The notes under the pieces were generated by a model. The model was not told the origin of the DNA and searched no databases. It saw only the letters and a program-made list of their open reading frames with translations. From Brevibacillus aydinogluensis (lineage in GTDB: Bacteria > Bacillota > Bacilli > Brevibacillales > Brevibacillaceae): 64,000 nt of DNA. Position 1 is the first letter of the stretch, and every line of letters starts with the position of its first letter. This document shows, one piece after another, positions 24,402 through 33,087 of the stretch. The translations under genes and the position numbers were made by a program. The DNA is taken from NCBI RefSeq assembly GCF_031954365.1, contig NZ_JAUSVZ010000017.1; one strand, given 5' to 3'.

Positions 24402-25394
24402 TTATTCAGCGATATCCACAACGATTTTTTCTGCTACACCGATTGGTGGCAGACTGCGTGTCAGCTTTGGCCCGTAGAACGCAAACACGTTCATGTCAGC
24501 CTTCAAGTCTTGCGGTTTGAGTGCTTTGTTGTCCTTGGCATTAACGATGATCGTCTTGTCATTAATGATCAGCGCTACTTTTTCCGGAGAGGTCGCTGTC
24601 AGACCGCGTCCTTCTACCAGCATTTTATAGGTGCCTTGCTGGTCAGGCTCGATGCTGACTACTTTACCTGTTGTCCCTACTACTTCCGCAGATTCCAGGC
24701 TGCTTTTGACAACAATGCTGAGCGCGCCTGTCTGCGGTGGCCGGCTCATCGCCATGAAATTATGGTGTGTCGCTTCTACTTCCATGCCAAGCTTCAAGTC
24801 TTCCGGCTTCAGCTCTTTGCCCGCAGCGTCGGTAATTTTGGTTTCCGCGCTGATGTGCAGGATGATTCCTGTCTCATATCCATTCAACGCAATGGAAACT
24901 TTGCCATCGTCTGTTTTGTTGATCGTCGTGATCGTGCCAGTACGCACTGGCGCTTTTTCTGCCTCTTCGTCCACTACCGTCACCGCACTGTCTGTCACAT
25001 TGACTTTTGCTTGCAGGATTTCATCCACGAAAGCGACTGGAACATAGGTGCTGCCGTTTAGGAGAAGCGGCTTTGCTCCGAGTGTCTTGTACATTTTCGC
25101 AAACGGGTAGCGGTCCTCCCCGGCTTTGGCGTAGCTCGCGATCGCGCCTTTTTGCACTTCCGCTGCCTTCAGTTCGTTGTTCCAGCTTACTTTGTACCCA
25201 AGGGATTCAGCTACCGGACGCAGTGGAACCAAAACGGTTTGTTGCTCTTTATCAAAAATCGCGGCTTGCTCAAGCGCGCTTCCGTTTACATTGACCGACA
25301 GTTTTTTTACTGGTTCGGAGGCAGCCGATACGATATTCGTTCCCAGCACGGCCAAAGCCGCCAATGTCATCATGCCTGTACGAATTTTTTTCAT
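24402..25394 (-). CDS. Secreted stalk-domain protein (copper amine oxidase N-terminal-like domain)
   Basis: 330 residues. Signal peptide 1-25 (MKKIRTGMMTLAALAVLG, cleaved near VSAAS). Residues about 30-145 form the stalk/copper-amine-oxidase N-terminal-like domain (VLVPLRPVAESLGYKVSWNN; STYVPVAFVDEIL), common in surface proteins of Bacillales and Clostridia. Residues about 150-330 hold two similar OB-like segments (GTITTINKTDDGKVSIALNG; GKVVSIEPDQQGTYKMLVEG), each followed by a KPEDLK/KPQDLK motif. ATG 25394 follows TTGGAGG at 8 bases. Its base composition is more AT-rich than the flanking genes, and it lies between the two yunB copies, so it may have arrived with the insert. Confidence 0.85.
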   Translation of the reverse strand: MKKIRTGMMTLAALAVLGTNIVSAASEPVKKLSVNVNGSALEQAAIFDKEQQTVLVPLRPVAESLGYKVSWNNELKAAEVQKGAIASYAKAGEDRYPFAKMYKTLGAKPLLLNGSTYVPVAFVDEILQAKVNVTDSAVTVVDEEAEKAPVRTGTITTINKTDDGKVSIALNGYETGIILHISAETKITDAAGKELKPEDLKLGMEVEATHHNFMAMSRPPQTGALSIVVKSSLESAEVVGTTGKVVSIEPDQQGTYKMLVEGRGLTATSPEKVALIINDKTIIVNAKDNKALKPQDLKADMNVFAFYGPKLTRSLPPIGVAEKIVVDIAE

Positions 25395-25502
25395 GCTGCA
25401 TTCCTCCAATGCTTGTTTTGTACTTGATTTGTGCTTCTATTCATTTCATTGGACGGAATAGTTTTTGATACGTTTCAACAAACTATTGATTGACGCTTGT
25501 CG

Positions 25503-25715
25503 TTATTTCTTCCCCTTCCAAGAAATAATAAAAAAGACAAAAAAGCTGATCCCGGTTAATAAATGTATTGCGAAATTAAGATATGTCTCGGTGGTCACAT
25601 TTCTAGAAGGTATAATTCCTACTGTGTTTGGTGGATTTAGTCGAAAATAAAGACTTGCTACAGCAGATATTATAATAAATACGGATAATACTACCCCGAG
25701 CAAAAACTTATTCAT
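25503..25715 (-). CDS. Small hypothetical membrane protein
   Basis: 70 residues, two hydrophobic helices (about 4-24 and 46-64) separated by a polar loop, and a basic tail WKGKK. A GGGAGAA site precedes ATG 25715. The composition is very AT-rich compared with the window, in line with a foreign origin. No family recognised. Confidence 0.55.
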   Translation of the reverse strand: MNKFLLGVVLSVFIIISAVASLYFRLNPPNTVGIIPSRNVTTETYLNFAIHLLTGISFFVFFIISWKGKK

Positions 25716-25774
25716 AAATTACTTCTCCCACTAAAAATTAATGTTCTCGAGTTGAGTCCATATACATTGTGTAA

Positions 25775-25960
25775 AAACGGAGTCTCTTTGAAAAAAAGAG
25801 AGCCATTTCAAAAACCCTCGGGCAGAATGAAGTTGACCACAAAACATTCCAGGAAAGGGGGATTTTGAAAATGGCTCACTATCAGATTACTGTAGATTCG
25901 CAACTTTTGCAGCAGCTTTTTCTCGGAATTCGCAGGATTCAGGAGCGGCCAAACTGCCGC
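25775..25960 (+). mobile_element. 5' remnant of an IS256-family insertion sequence
   Basis: ATG 25871 begins MAHYQITVDSQLLQQLFLG, the N-terminus of IS256-type transposases. After LFLG one base is missing; with the frame restored the next residues read NSQDSGAAKL, again as in the family. The match stops near 25957, about 15 bases from the end of the intact yunB. Upstream, CTCTTT and AAAGAG arms near 25788-25807 may belong to the terminal region. The rest of the transposase and the right end are gone, so the element is inactive. Confidence 0.8.
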
Positions 25961-25970
25961 CCCTCTTCCA

Positions 25971-26675
25971 TTATGGCTGATGTATCATCTGCTCATTTCT
26001 CGGCATCGGTACGTCCGGTTTGCCGGCGGGATTGTTGTAGAGATAATCGGGCACCTTGCCGACGATCAACGCTTCCGTAATCGGGATTTGCGTCGTCACG
26101 GTCCGCTGCTCCGTGGCAAACGGGATGACGATCCTGAGGTCCACCTCCACCCAAATGTAGACGGTGATTAGCACCATGTTGATCCCCGCCTGTTTCAGTC
26201 CGGTCTCCAACCGGGTTTTGACCGATCCGACCGGCACAAACGAGACGGGAATCTCCGGTCCGAAGTGCTCCAGAAAGACGTTTTTCGTGGCCAGCCCCAG
26301 CGGCACCGTCACCACGACGTTCTCTTCCTCAAACTCTTTCAGCCGGGCTTGAATGCGGGAAGTGGTCTCCCCCACAATCCGCGCATACTGCTTGAAGTTG
26401 AAATTCACGGCCAGGATGTTTCCGTCACTGTCCTTTTCCAAAATGACAATGTCGTCGAAATCGATCCCTTGCTGTGTCAGCCGCTTGGTCACCGCATCGC
26501 TGATGGCCAATTTTGCGATCTGATCCGTTTTTTGCGCGGCAATCAGCATCAGAGTCGGCTCAATCCGCCGTTCGACGATCACAAACAGCACCAAGAGGCC
26601 GGCCATCACGGCCAAAAGCGTCGCGATCAGGCGACGGCCCCGTCGGCGCCACCCGCCTTTCCTGTAGCCCCACAC
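25971..26675 (-). CDS. yunB: Sporulation protein YunB
   Basis: 234 residues. An N-terminal membrane helix (about 17-36) is followed by IEPTLMLIAAQKTDQIAKLA, ISDAVTKRL and VNFNFKQYARIVGETTSRIQ, VTVPLGLATKNVFLEHFGPE: the YunB pattern, a protein needed for normal spore formation in Bacillus. The start is GTG 26675 after GGGAGAG. It follows the P-type ATPase by 30 bases. A truncated nearly identical copy lies at 23821-24238, and an IS256 remnant abuts its 3' end. Confidence 0.9.
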   Translation of the reverse strand: MWGYRKGGWRRRGRRLIATLLAVMAGLLVLFVIVERRIEPTLMLIAAQKTDQIAKLAISDAVTKRLTQQGIDFDDIVILEKDSDGNILAVNFNFKQYARIVGETTSRIQARLKEFEEENVVVTVPLGLATKNVFLEHFGPEIPVSFVPVGSVKTRLETGLKQAGINMVLITVYIWVEVDLRIVIPFATEQRTVTTQIPITEALIVGKVPDYLYNNPAGKPDVPMPRNEQMIHQP

Positions 26676-26705
26676 GTCGTTCTCTCCCGCTATCCGACAT
26701 GCTTC

Positions 26706-29504
26706 TCAGGAACGGACCGCCCTCATCGACCGTTCTGCCGTGCTCCGCGGCCGGCCGCTCCGCAGCGCCCCGCCAATGCCCGCGACAAACGTTGGCACGC
26801 CTGCTGCCACGAGGATCAGCGCCCAATCGCGGAAAGACAGATCCGTGGTCTTAAAGATCGGCTGAAGCGCATCAATGTAGACCACGCCCAGCACCAGCAG
26901 CACGGATGAAAGGACCGCCCAGACGAGGAACTTGTTCTCAAAGATGTTGCGATGAAACACGCTGTATTGGCTGCGGCAGTCAAACACGTGAATCAGTTGG
27001 GCCATCACCAGGGTGACAAACGCGACTGTCTGCGCATGCACCAGATCATCGGGGTTTTCCCGGAGCGTCAACCAGAAAGACAGCAGCGTCATGCCCCCAA
27101 TCAGGAAGCCGCGGCTGATGATCTTCCACCCGAGTCCCCGGCCAAAAATGTTCTCATGCTTGTGGCGCGGCCGCTGATACATCGTGTCCGCTTCCGGCGG
27201 ATCGACGCCCAGCGCCATGGCCGGCAGACCGTCGGTGACGAGGTTGACCCACAATATCTGAATCGGCACCAACGGCAAGGGCATTCCGAGCAGCATGGCA
27301 AAAAACATGACGAGAATCTCCCCGACGTTGGAGGCGAGCAGATAGCGGATAAATTTGCGGATGTTGTCGTAGATGTTGCGCCCTTCCTCCACGGCGGCGA
27401 CAATGGTGGCAAAATTGTCGTCCCGCAGCACCAGATCGGCCGCTTCCTTGGTCACATCCGTGCCGGTGATGCCCATGGCGATGCCGATGTCAGCCGTCTT
27501 GACAGCCGGTGCGTCGTTTACGCCGTCCCCGGTCATCGCGACGACGTGGCCTTTGCTTTGCAGGGCGCGGACAATCCGCAACTTGTGTTCCGGCGAGACG
27601 CGCGCGTACACGGCGACCTGTTCCACGATCTCAGCCAAACGCTCGTCGCTCATGTTGTCCAGTTCGCGCCCTTCCATCACCTGGCCGTACCCGCGCATGA
27701 GACCGATCTGCCGGGCGATCGCTTCTGCCGTCACCCTGTGGTCGCCGGTGATCATCACCGTCTTGATCCCCGCCTGATGGCACAGGTCGATGGCCGACTT
27801 CACTTCTTCGCGCGGCGGGTCGATCATGCCTGCCAGACCGACAAAGACGAGGCCGCTCTCCAGCACCCCCAACGGATGTCCCGGCCGATACCCCTGCAGT
27901 GTTTTGTAGGCGAATGCCAGCACCCGCAGCGCCTGTGACGCCATCTCTTCCGTCTGGTTTAGCACCTGATGGCGAAGCGACGCACTCAGCGGCTGCACCT
28001 CTCCGTTCCAGAGGATGTGGCTGCAGCGGGCCAGCACCGCTTCCGCCGCTCCTTTGGTCAAAAGCGTGAAGCCGCCGTCCGCACTTTTTTCCACCACCGA
28101 CATCATTTTGCGCTCGGAGTCAAACGGCAGCTCCTCCACACGTGTCTCCTGCTGTCCGCTTTTCACGCGTTCCGCGCCCTGCCCTTTGGCGGCCAGCACC
28201 TTGAGCGCTCCCTCCGTCGGGTCGCCCACCACCTGCCACCGGCGCTCCGTTTTGCCGATACCGAGCAGCTTGCGCGTGTCCTCGCAGGACAGCCGGGCGT
28301 TGTTGCAGCGATCGGCGATCCGCAGGATGTAGGACAGCCCTGCGTCGCGGGCAGGAGACACCTGCCGACCGCCCAGGAGAAACACCCCCTCCGGTTCGTA
28401 GCCGCTGCCTGTCACCTCGTAGACTGTATTGCTGTGCCACACCCGGGTAACGGTCATTTTATTCTGCGTCAGTGTCCCGGTTTTGTCGGAGCAGATGACG
28501 GAGGCGCAGCCCAGCGTTTCCACCGACGGCAGCTTGCGAACGATGGCATTGCGCTTGATCATCCGCTGAACGCCCAACGCCAGCGCGATCGTGACGATAG
28601 CCGGCAGTCCTTCGGGAATCGCCGCGACTGCCAGGCTGACTCCGGCAAGGAACATGGTAAACAGGTCGTGCCCGTGCCATACGCCTGCCCCAATGACGAC
28701 CAGTGTCAACAGGACGGCGACCACCACGAGGATTTTTCCCATTTGTTCCAGGCGGTGCTGCAGCGGGGTCCCCATCTCCTCTGCCGCGTTCATCAGATGG
28801 GCGATCTTGCCGATTTCCGTTTCCATCCCGGTAGAGACCACCACTCCCCGTCCGGTCCCTCCCGTCACCATCGTGCCCATGAACGCCATGTTTTTCTGAT
28901 CGCCCAGCGGAATGTTCTCCCCGCCCGCCGGAGACAGCGTTTTGGCCGTCTTGCCGGCCGGCACCGATTCCCCGGTCAGCGCCGACTCTTCGATCTCCAG
29001 TCGGTTGGCTTCAAACAGCCGCATGTCTGCCGGCACCCTATCCCCCGCCTCCAGCAGCACCAGATCGCCCGGAACCAGCCGAGATGCGGGAATCATGTGC
29101 ACCTGACCGTCGCGCACCACCCGTGCCATTGGGGATGCCAGTTCTTTGAGCGCCTGCAGCGAACGCTCCGCCTTGGCTTCCTGGATGAAGCCCAGCAACC
29201 CGTTGATGAAAATAATGGCGATGATCGTGATGGCGTCGAGGTACTCGCCCAGCGCGTACGAAATCAGCGTGGCGCCAAACAAGATCAGCACCATGAAATC
29301 CTTGAACTGGTCGATCAGGACAGTGAACAGCGGCTTTCGCTTCGTGTCCGCCAACTGGTTGGGGCCATAGCGGGACAGCCGCCGCTTTGCTTCTTCTTGC
29401 GACAAACCGCGGTCCGCGTCGCTGTCAAGCACATCTGCCACATTCGCTGACGTCAGCATGTACCATTTTTGATTCGGCTGTGTGTCCACCTGAATCTCCT
29501 CCAT
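26706..29504 (-). CDS. Calcium-transporting P-type ATPase (PMCA/SERCA type)
   Basis: 932 residues. Cation ATPase N-terminal domain (about 10-80), ten membrane segments, phosphorylation motif CSDKTGTLTQNKM, calcium-site helix PEGLPAIVTIAL, hinge TGDGVNDAPAVKTADIGIAM, and a C-terminal cation-ATPase domain with NLVTDGLPAMALGVDPPE. The substitution pattern fits type IIA calcium pumps such as B. subtilis YloB, exporting Ca2+ from the cytoplasm. ATG 29504 has a poorly spaced site; GTG 29489 has GGAGGAG 6-7 bases upstream and may be the true start. yunB follows by 30 bases, which may reflect a role during sporulation. Confidence 0.93.
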   Translation of the reverse strand: MEEIQVDTQPNQKWYMLTSANVADVLDSDADRGLSQEEAKRRLSRYGPNQLADTKRKPLFTVLIDQFKDFMVLILFGATLISYALGEYLDAITIIAIIFINGLLGFIQEAKAERSLQALKELASPMARVVRDGQVHMIPASRLVPGDLVLLEAGDRVPADMRLFEANRLEIEESALTGESVPAGKTAKTLSPAGGENIPLGDQKNMAFMGTMVTGGTGRGVVVSTGMETEIGKIAHLMNAAEEMGTPLQHRLEQMGKILVVVAVLLTLVVIGAGVWHGHDLFTMFLAGVSLAVAAIPEGLPAIVTIALALGVQRMIKRNAIVRKLPSVETLGCASVICSDKTGTLTQNKMTVTRVWHSNTVYEVTGSGYEPEGVFLLGGRQVSPARDAGLSYILRIADRCNNARLSCEDTRKLLGIGKTERRWQVVGDPTEGALKVLAAKGQGAERVKSGQQETRVEELPFDSERKMMSVVEKSADGGFTLLTKGAAEAVLARCSHILWNGEVQPLSASLRHQVLNQTEEMASQALRVLAFAYKTLQGYRPGHPLGVLESGLVFVGLAGMIDPPREEVKSAIDLCHQAGIKTVMITGDHRVTAEAIARQIGLMRGYGQVMEGRELDNMSDERLAEIVEQVAVYARVSPEHKLRIVRALQSKGHVVAMTGDGVNDAPAVKTADIGIAMGITGTDVTKEAADLVLRDDNFATIVAAVEEGRNIYDNIRKFIRYLLASNVGEILVMFFAMLLGMPLPLVPIQILWVNLVTDGLPAMALGVDPPEADTMYQRPRHKHENIFGRGLGWKIISRGFLIGGMTLLSFWLTLRENPDDLVHAQTVAFVTLVMAQLIHVFDCRSQYSVFHRNIFENKFLVWAVLSSVLLVLGVVYIDALQPIFKTTDLSFRDWALILVAAGVPTFVAGIGGALRSGRPRSTAERSMRAVRS

Positions 29505-29650
29505 CCCCTACGCTTTCATCTCATATGTATGCTGACGAGCCTCAAAATAACCCACTCGTCCATCGCCGGCCTGATCGGCCCCTTGAGATGAAGTCTGTCA
29601 GCAGGTGTCCACTGCGGCCGGTCACCCATGTCCGCCGTCGTTTTCGCCAT

Positions 29651-29686
29651 AAAAAACCCCGTCCTCCATTTTGGGAAGGACGGGGT
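29651..29686 (-). terminator. Terminator after ytaF
   Basis: ACCCCGTCC (29656-29664) pairs with GGACGGGGT (29678-29686), followed on the minus strand by TTTTT. Confidence 0.9.
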
Positions 29687-29698
29687 GTATCTCCCGGA

Positions 29699-30367
29699 CT
29701 ATGTGATGCTCTTGGCCAATCCGATACAGATCAACAGGATCGGCGGCAGCCAGGTCAGGCGAGAAAGCCAGCGGGTTTGACCGGCGCGGCGGCCCAGGGC
29801 GATGCCCAAGGCGAGCAGCGCGGCGCTCATGACCGCGATGCACAAGGCGACCGACAGCGGCGGATAGCCGAAAAACGCCAGGCTGATGCCGGCGCCAAAC
29901 GCATCCAGCGACAGCGCCAGGCCCAGCATGACCGCCTCCCAGCCCATGATGTGGCCGGAGCGGTCTGCGTCCGCCCGGGACGGGTCCCGCAAAATCTGGA
30001 TGATCAATCCAAACGCGCGAAACTGGGAAACCAGCGCCTGCTCGGCTTCCTTTTGACGATGGTCGTCGTCCTGACTGGTGCTGTCGGCACGGGGAGAGAA
30101 CAGCCGCCACAGCGTGAACAGCCCCAGCCCCACCAACACAGCCGCCCCCACCCGTTTGCCCCACTCCGGGGACAGCCAGAACGTGAGGGTGGACCCGACC
30201 GTCATCACCGCGTAGACGACGGAAAACGAACAGCCTGCCACGACGACAAGCGAGAGAAACGGCATCCGCATGTTCCGAAGTCCGTACGTCATCCCGACGC
30301 TGACACTGTCCATGCTGATCGCCAGGGAGACAAGAAGGAGCGAAAACCAGCCGCTCAATGGAGTCAC
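29699..30367 (-). CDS. ytaF: Sporulation membrane protein YtaF (MntP-related)
   Basis: 222 residues with six hydrophobic segments in two halves that both start with a similar motif (LAISMDSVSVGMTYGL; ALSLDAFGAGISLAFFG), the internal duplication of the MntP/YtaF superfamily. A charged cytoplasmic loop with ADSTSQDDDHRQKE separates them. YtaF is a sporulation-associated member; MntP proteins export manganese, but the transported ion here is not shown. The start is GTG 30367 or TTG 30358; both fit the AGAGGTG site imperfectly. Confidence 0.85.
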   Translation of the reverse strand: MTPLSGWFSLLLVSLAISMDSVSVGMTYGLRNMRMPFLSLVVVAGCSFSVVYAVMTVGSTLTFWLSPEWGKRVGAAVLVGLGLFTLWRLFSPRADSTSQDDDHRQKEAEQALVSQFRAFGLIIQILRDPSRADADRSGHIMGWEAVMLGLALSLDAFGAGISLAFFGYPPLSVALCIAVMSAALLALGIALGRRAGQTRWLSRLTWLPPILLICIGLAKSIT

Positions 30368-30451
30368 CTCTTTTCCCTTGCCTTCTACTTATACGCCACA
30401 GGCTTATCCATTGTGCGGGGCTTCGCTCCGCTTCCGATATTGATCGACCGG

Positions 30452-31468
30452 TTACCGTTTCGCCAGATATTTGCGAATGTCAAAGGCGACTGCGGCCACG
30501 ATAATCAATCCCTTGATAATCAACTGCCAGTACGGATTGACGCCGATGAAGGTAAGACCGTAGTTGATCACGCCAAAGATGAGCACCCCTGCCAGAACGC
30601 CTTGCACAGTCCCGATACCGCCCGACGTGGAGACTCCCCCCACGACGCAGGCAGCAATCGCATCCAACTCGTACATGTTGCCGTAGTTGTTGGTAGCCCC
30701 GCCTGTTCTCGCTGCTTCGAGCACCCCGGCCAGACCATACAGCGCCCCGGCGATGGCGTAGATGATGATCAGGTTCAGCCCCACGTTGATGCCCGATACG
30801 GTCGCCGCCTGCATGTTGCCGCCGATCGCGTACATGTTTTTACCTAGCCGGGTCTTGTTGAAAATCACCCATACCAGAATGGACACGACGATCGCAATAA
30901 TGACAATGTAGGGAATCGAGTAGGGGCCGGAACCGATGTACCCGGTGCCGAGTTGGCTGAAATCCTGCCGCAAGCCGCCAATCGGCTGCGATTCGTTTGG
31001 CTCCATGTCAAAGTAGATGGAGTTTGCCCCGTAGACGATGACCATGGTGCCCAAGGTGGCGATAAACGGCGGGACGCTGAACTTGGCCACGATCACCCCG
31101 TTGATCAGCCCCACGACAAGACCCGCCAAAATCGCCAGGAGCACAGGCACCACCAGCGGCATGTCAGGCAGATCCGGAAAGAAGCGGCGCGGATAATCCT
31201 GCATTTGCAGCATGGAGGCAGACAGCACCGCCGTCAGTCCCACTACGCGTCCCGCCGAGAGATCGACGCCCCCCGTGATCAGCACAAACGCCGCGCCCAG
31301 GGCAATGATTGCCCGGGTGGAAGACTGCAGCAAAATGTCGCGAATGGTGGTCACAGATAAAAATTGGCTGTCGTAGATGGCAATTCCCACGATTAGCGCC
31401 ACCAGCACGATGTAGATAGCGTTTTGCGTGCAAAATTCACGTATGGATGTCGCTTTCAGTTTACTCAT
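30452..31468 (-). CDS. mglC: Galactose/methyl galactoside ABC transporter permease
   Basis: 338 residues, about ten membrane helices, matching MglC along its whole length: LITGGVDLSAGRVVGLTAVL, FIATLGTMVIVYGANSIYFD, AIGGNMQAATVSGINVGLNL, LDAIAACVVGGVSTSGGIGT and INYGLTFIGVNPYWQLIIKG. It forms the membrane channel for galactose/glucose import with MglA and MglB. Third gene of mglB-mglA-mglC, 15 bases after mglA. Confidence 0.95.
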   Translation of the reverse strand: MSKLKATSIREFCTQNAIYIVLVALIVGIAIYDSQFLSVTTIRDILLQSSTRAIIALGAAFVLITGGVDLSAGRVVGLTAVLSASMLQMQDYPRRFFPDLPDMPLVVPVLLAILAGLVVGLINGVIVAKFSVPPFIATLGTMVIVYGANSIYFDMEPNESQPIGGLRQDFSQLGTGYIGSGPYSIPYIVIIAIVVSILVWVIFNKTRLGKNMYAIGGNMQAATVSGINVGLNLIIIYAIAGALYGLAGVLEAARTGGATNNYGNMYELDAIAACVVGGVSTSGGIGTVQGVLAGVLIFGVINYGLTFIGVNPYWQLIIKGLIIVAAVAFDIRKYLAKR

Positions 31469-31483
31469 GGTTTCTCTCCTCCT

Positions 31484-33004
31484 CTACCCCGCCATGTACG
31501 CTGTAGCGAGGCGCATCACCTGTTCCTCTGACGCCTCTTTCCCGTCGAGAAAACCGGAGAGGCGCCCTTCGCACATGACCATGATCCGATCCGACATACC
31601 CAGAAGTTCAGGCATTTCGGAAGAGATCATGATAATGCTCTTTCCTGCTTTGGCCAATTCGGCAATAATGGAGTAGATTTCGTACTTGGCTCCGACGTCG
31701 ATCCCCCGCGTCGGTTCGTCCAGCAGCAGAATGTCCGGCTCGGTCAGCAGCCAGCGGGCCAGCAGCACCTTTTGCTGGTTTCCGCCGGACAGATTTTTGA
31801 TCTGCTGCTTCAGGGAGGGCGTTTTTACCCGAAGCAGTTCAATGCTTTTGCTCGCTTCTTCCTTCCGCTTTTTCTCGTCAAGCAGCAGATAAGGCTTCTC
31901 ATACCGGGACAGGTTGGCGATGAGAGCGTTTTCCAGGATGGACAGCACCGGAAAAATGCCGGTGACGCGCCGCTCCTCCGTCAAAAGCGCCATCTTGTGT
32001 TTTTTGGCCTCGATTGGCGATTTGATTTTCACCTCTTTGCCGTGGATGAACATCCGTCCCGACGAGACTGCCCGCAGCCCGAACAGCGCCTCGACCAGCT
32101 CCGTCCGCTGCGAGCCGACCAGCCCGCCGATCCCCAAAATCTCTCCTTTTCTCAGCTCAAAGGACACGTTCTTGAAGGAATGGGCATGCGGCGATGTCAA
32201 CCCCTCCACCTTCAGCACCACGTCTCCCGGCACATTCTCCCGCTTGGGGAAACGCTGGGTGAGGTCGCGGCCGACCATGCGCGATATGATCAGGTCGGTG
32301 GTCAGCTCCTCTGCCGGCCATGTGCCGATCAGCTTGCCGTCCCGCATGATCGTCACCTCGTCAGAGATGCGCAGGATTTCCTCCATCTTGTGGGAAATGT
32401 AAATGATCGCCACGCCCCGGCTCTTCAGCTCGGCGATGATCCGGAACAACTGCTCCACTTCGTTGCCCGTGAGCGATGAGGTCGGTTCATCCATCACGAT
32501 CACGCGGGAGCGGTAGGAGACCGCTTTGGCAATCTCCAGCGACTGCACCTTGGAGACGGACAGGTTTTTCACAACCTCGCGGGGATCCAGTTCCAGGCCC
32601 AGATCGGCAAACAGCGCCTTTGTGTCTTGGTACATCTTTTTCTCGTCGACAAATGCGAACGGGCCGAATTGTTTGACCGGGAACCGACCGAGCCAGATGT
32701 TTTCCATTACGTTGCGATACGGAACGGGGTGAAGCTCCTGATGAATCATCGCGATGCCATTCTCCAGCGCATCCTTGGCGTTGTTGATCACCGCCTTTTT
32801 GCCGTCAAGCAGAATCTCGCCCCCGTCCGGCTTGTAGATGCCGAACAGGCACTTCATCAGCGTCGATTTTCCCGCACCGTTTTCCCCCATCAGCGCGTGA
32901 ACAGTGCCGGGCCTTACCCTCAGCGTAACGCCGTCCAGTGCCTTGACCCCCGGGAATTCCTTGGAGATGTTGATCATTTCCAATACATAACCGTTATTCG
33001 TCAT
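31484..33004 (-). CDS. mglA: Galactose/methyl galactoside ABC transporter ATP-binding protein
   Basis: 506 residues with two ABC domains: the first has Walker A GENGAGKSTLMKC, the LSVSKVQS-type signature and Walker B VIVMDEPTSSL; the second has a degenerate Walker A (GIGGLVGSQRTELVEALFG), LSGGNQQKVLLARWL and LLLDEPTRGIDVG. One active and one degenerate ATP site is normal for sugar ABC ATPases of the MglA/RbsA class. It powers the transporter. Between mglB (83 bases away) and mglC. Confidence 0.95.
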   Translation of the reverse strand: MTNNGYVLEMINISKEFPGVKALDGVTLRVRPGTVHALMGENGAGKSTLMKCLFGIYKPDGGEILLDGKKAVINNAKDALENGIAMIHQELHPVPYRNVMENIWLGRFPVKQFGPFAFVDEKKMYQDTKALFADLGLELDPREVVKNLSVSKVQSLEIAKAVSYRSRVIVMDEPTSSLTGNEVEQLFRIIAELKSRGVAIIYISHKMEEILRISDEVTIMRDGKLIGTWPAEELTTDLIISRMVGRDLTQRFPKRENVPGDVVLKVEGLTSPHAHSFKNVSFELRKGEILGIGGLVGSQRTELVEALFGLRAVSSGRMFIHGKEVKIKSPIEAKKHKMALLTEERRVTGIFPVLSILENALIANLSRYEKPYLLLDEKKRKEEASKSIELLRVKTPSLKQQIKNLSGGNQQKVLLARWLLTEPDILLLDEPTRGIDVGAKYEIYSIIAELAKAGKSIIMISSEMPELLGMSDRIMVMCEGRLSGFLDGKEASEEQVMRLATAYMAG

Positions 33005-33087
33005 GGCATGTCCCTCCCCCGCTAGTCTTATATGGAATGTAAAGAAGACTTGGCGATTGCCAAGCCTTCGGGCACCGGCAGAGAGTC

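Noticed and set aside
27969..29450. Plus-strand frame of almost 500 codons across the calcium ATPase
   Set aside because: Shadow of the P-type ATPase in GC-rich sequence; no family motif and low-complexity basic composition.
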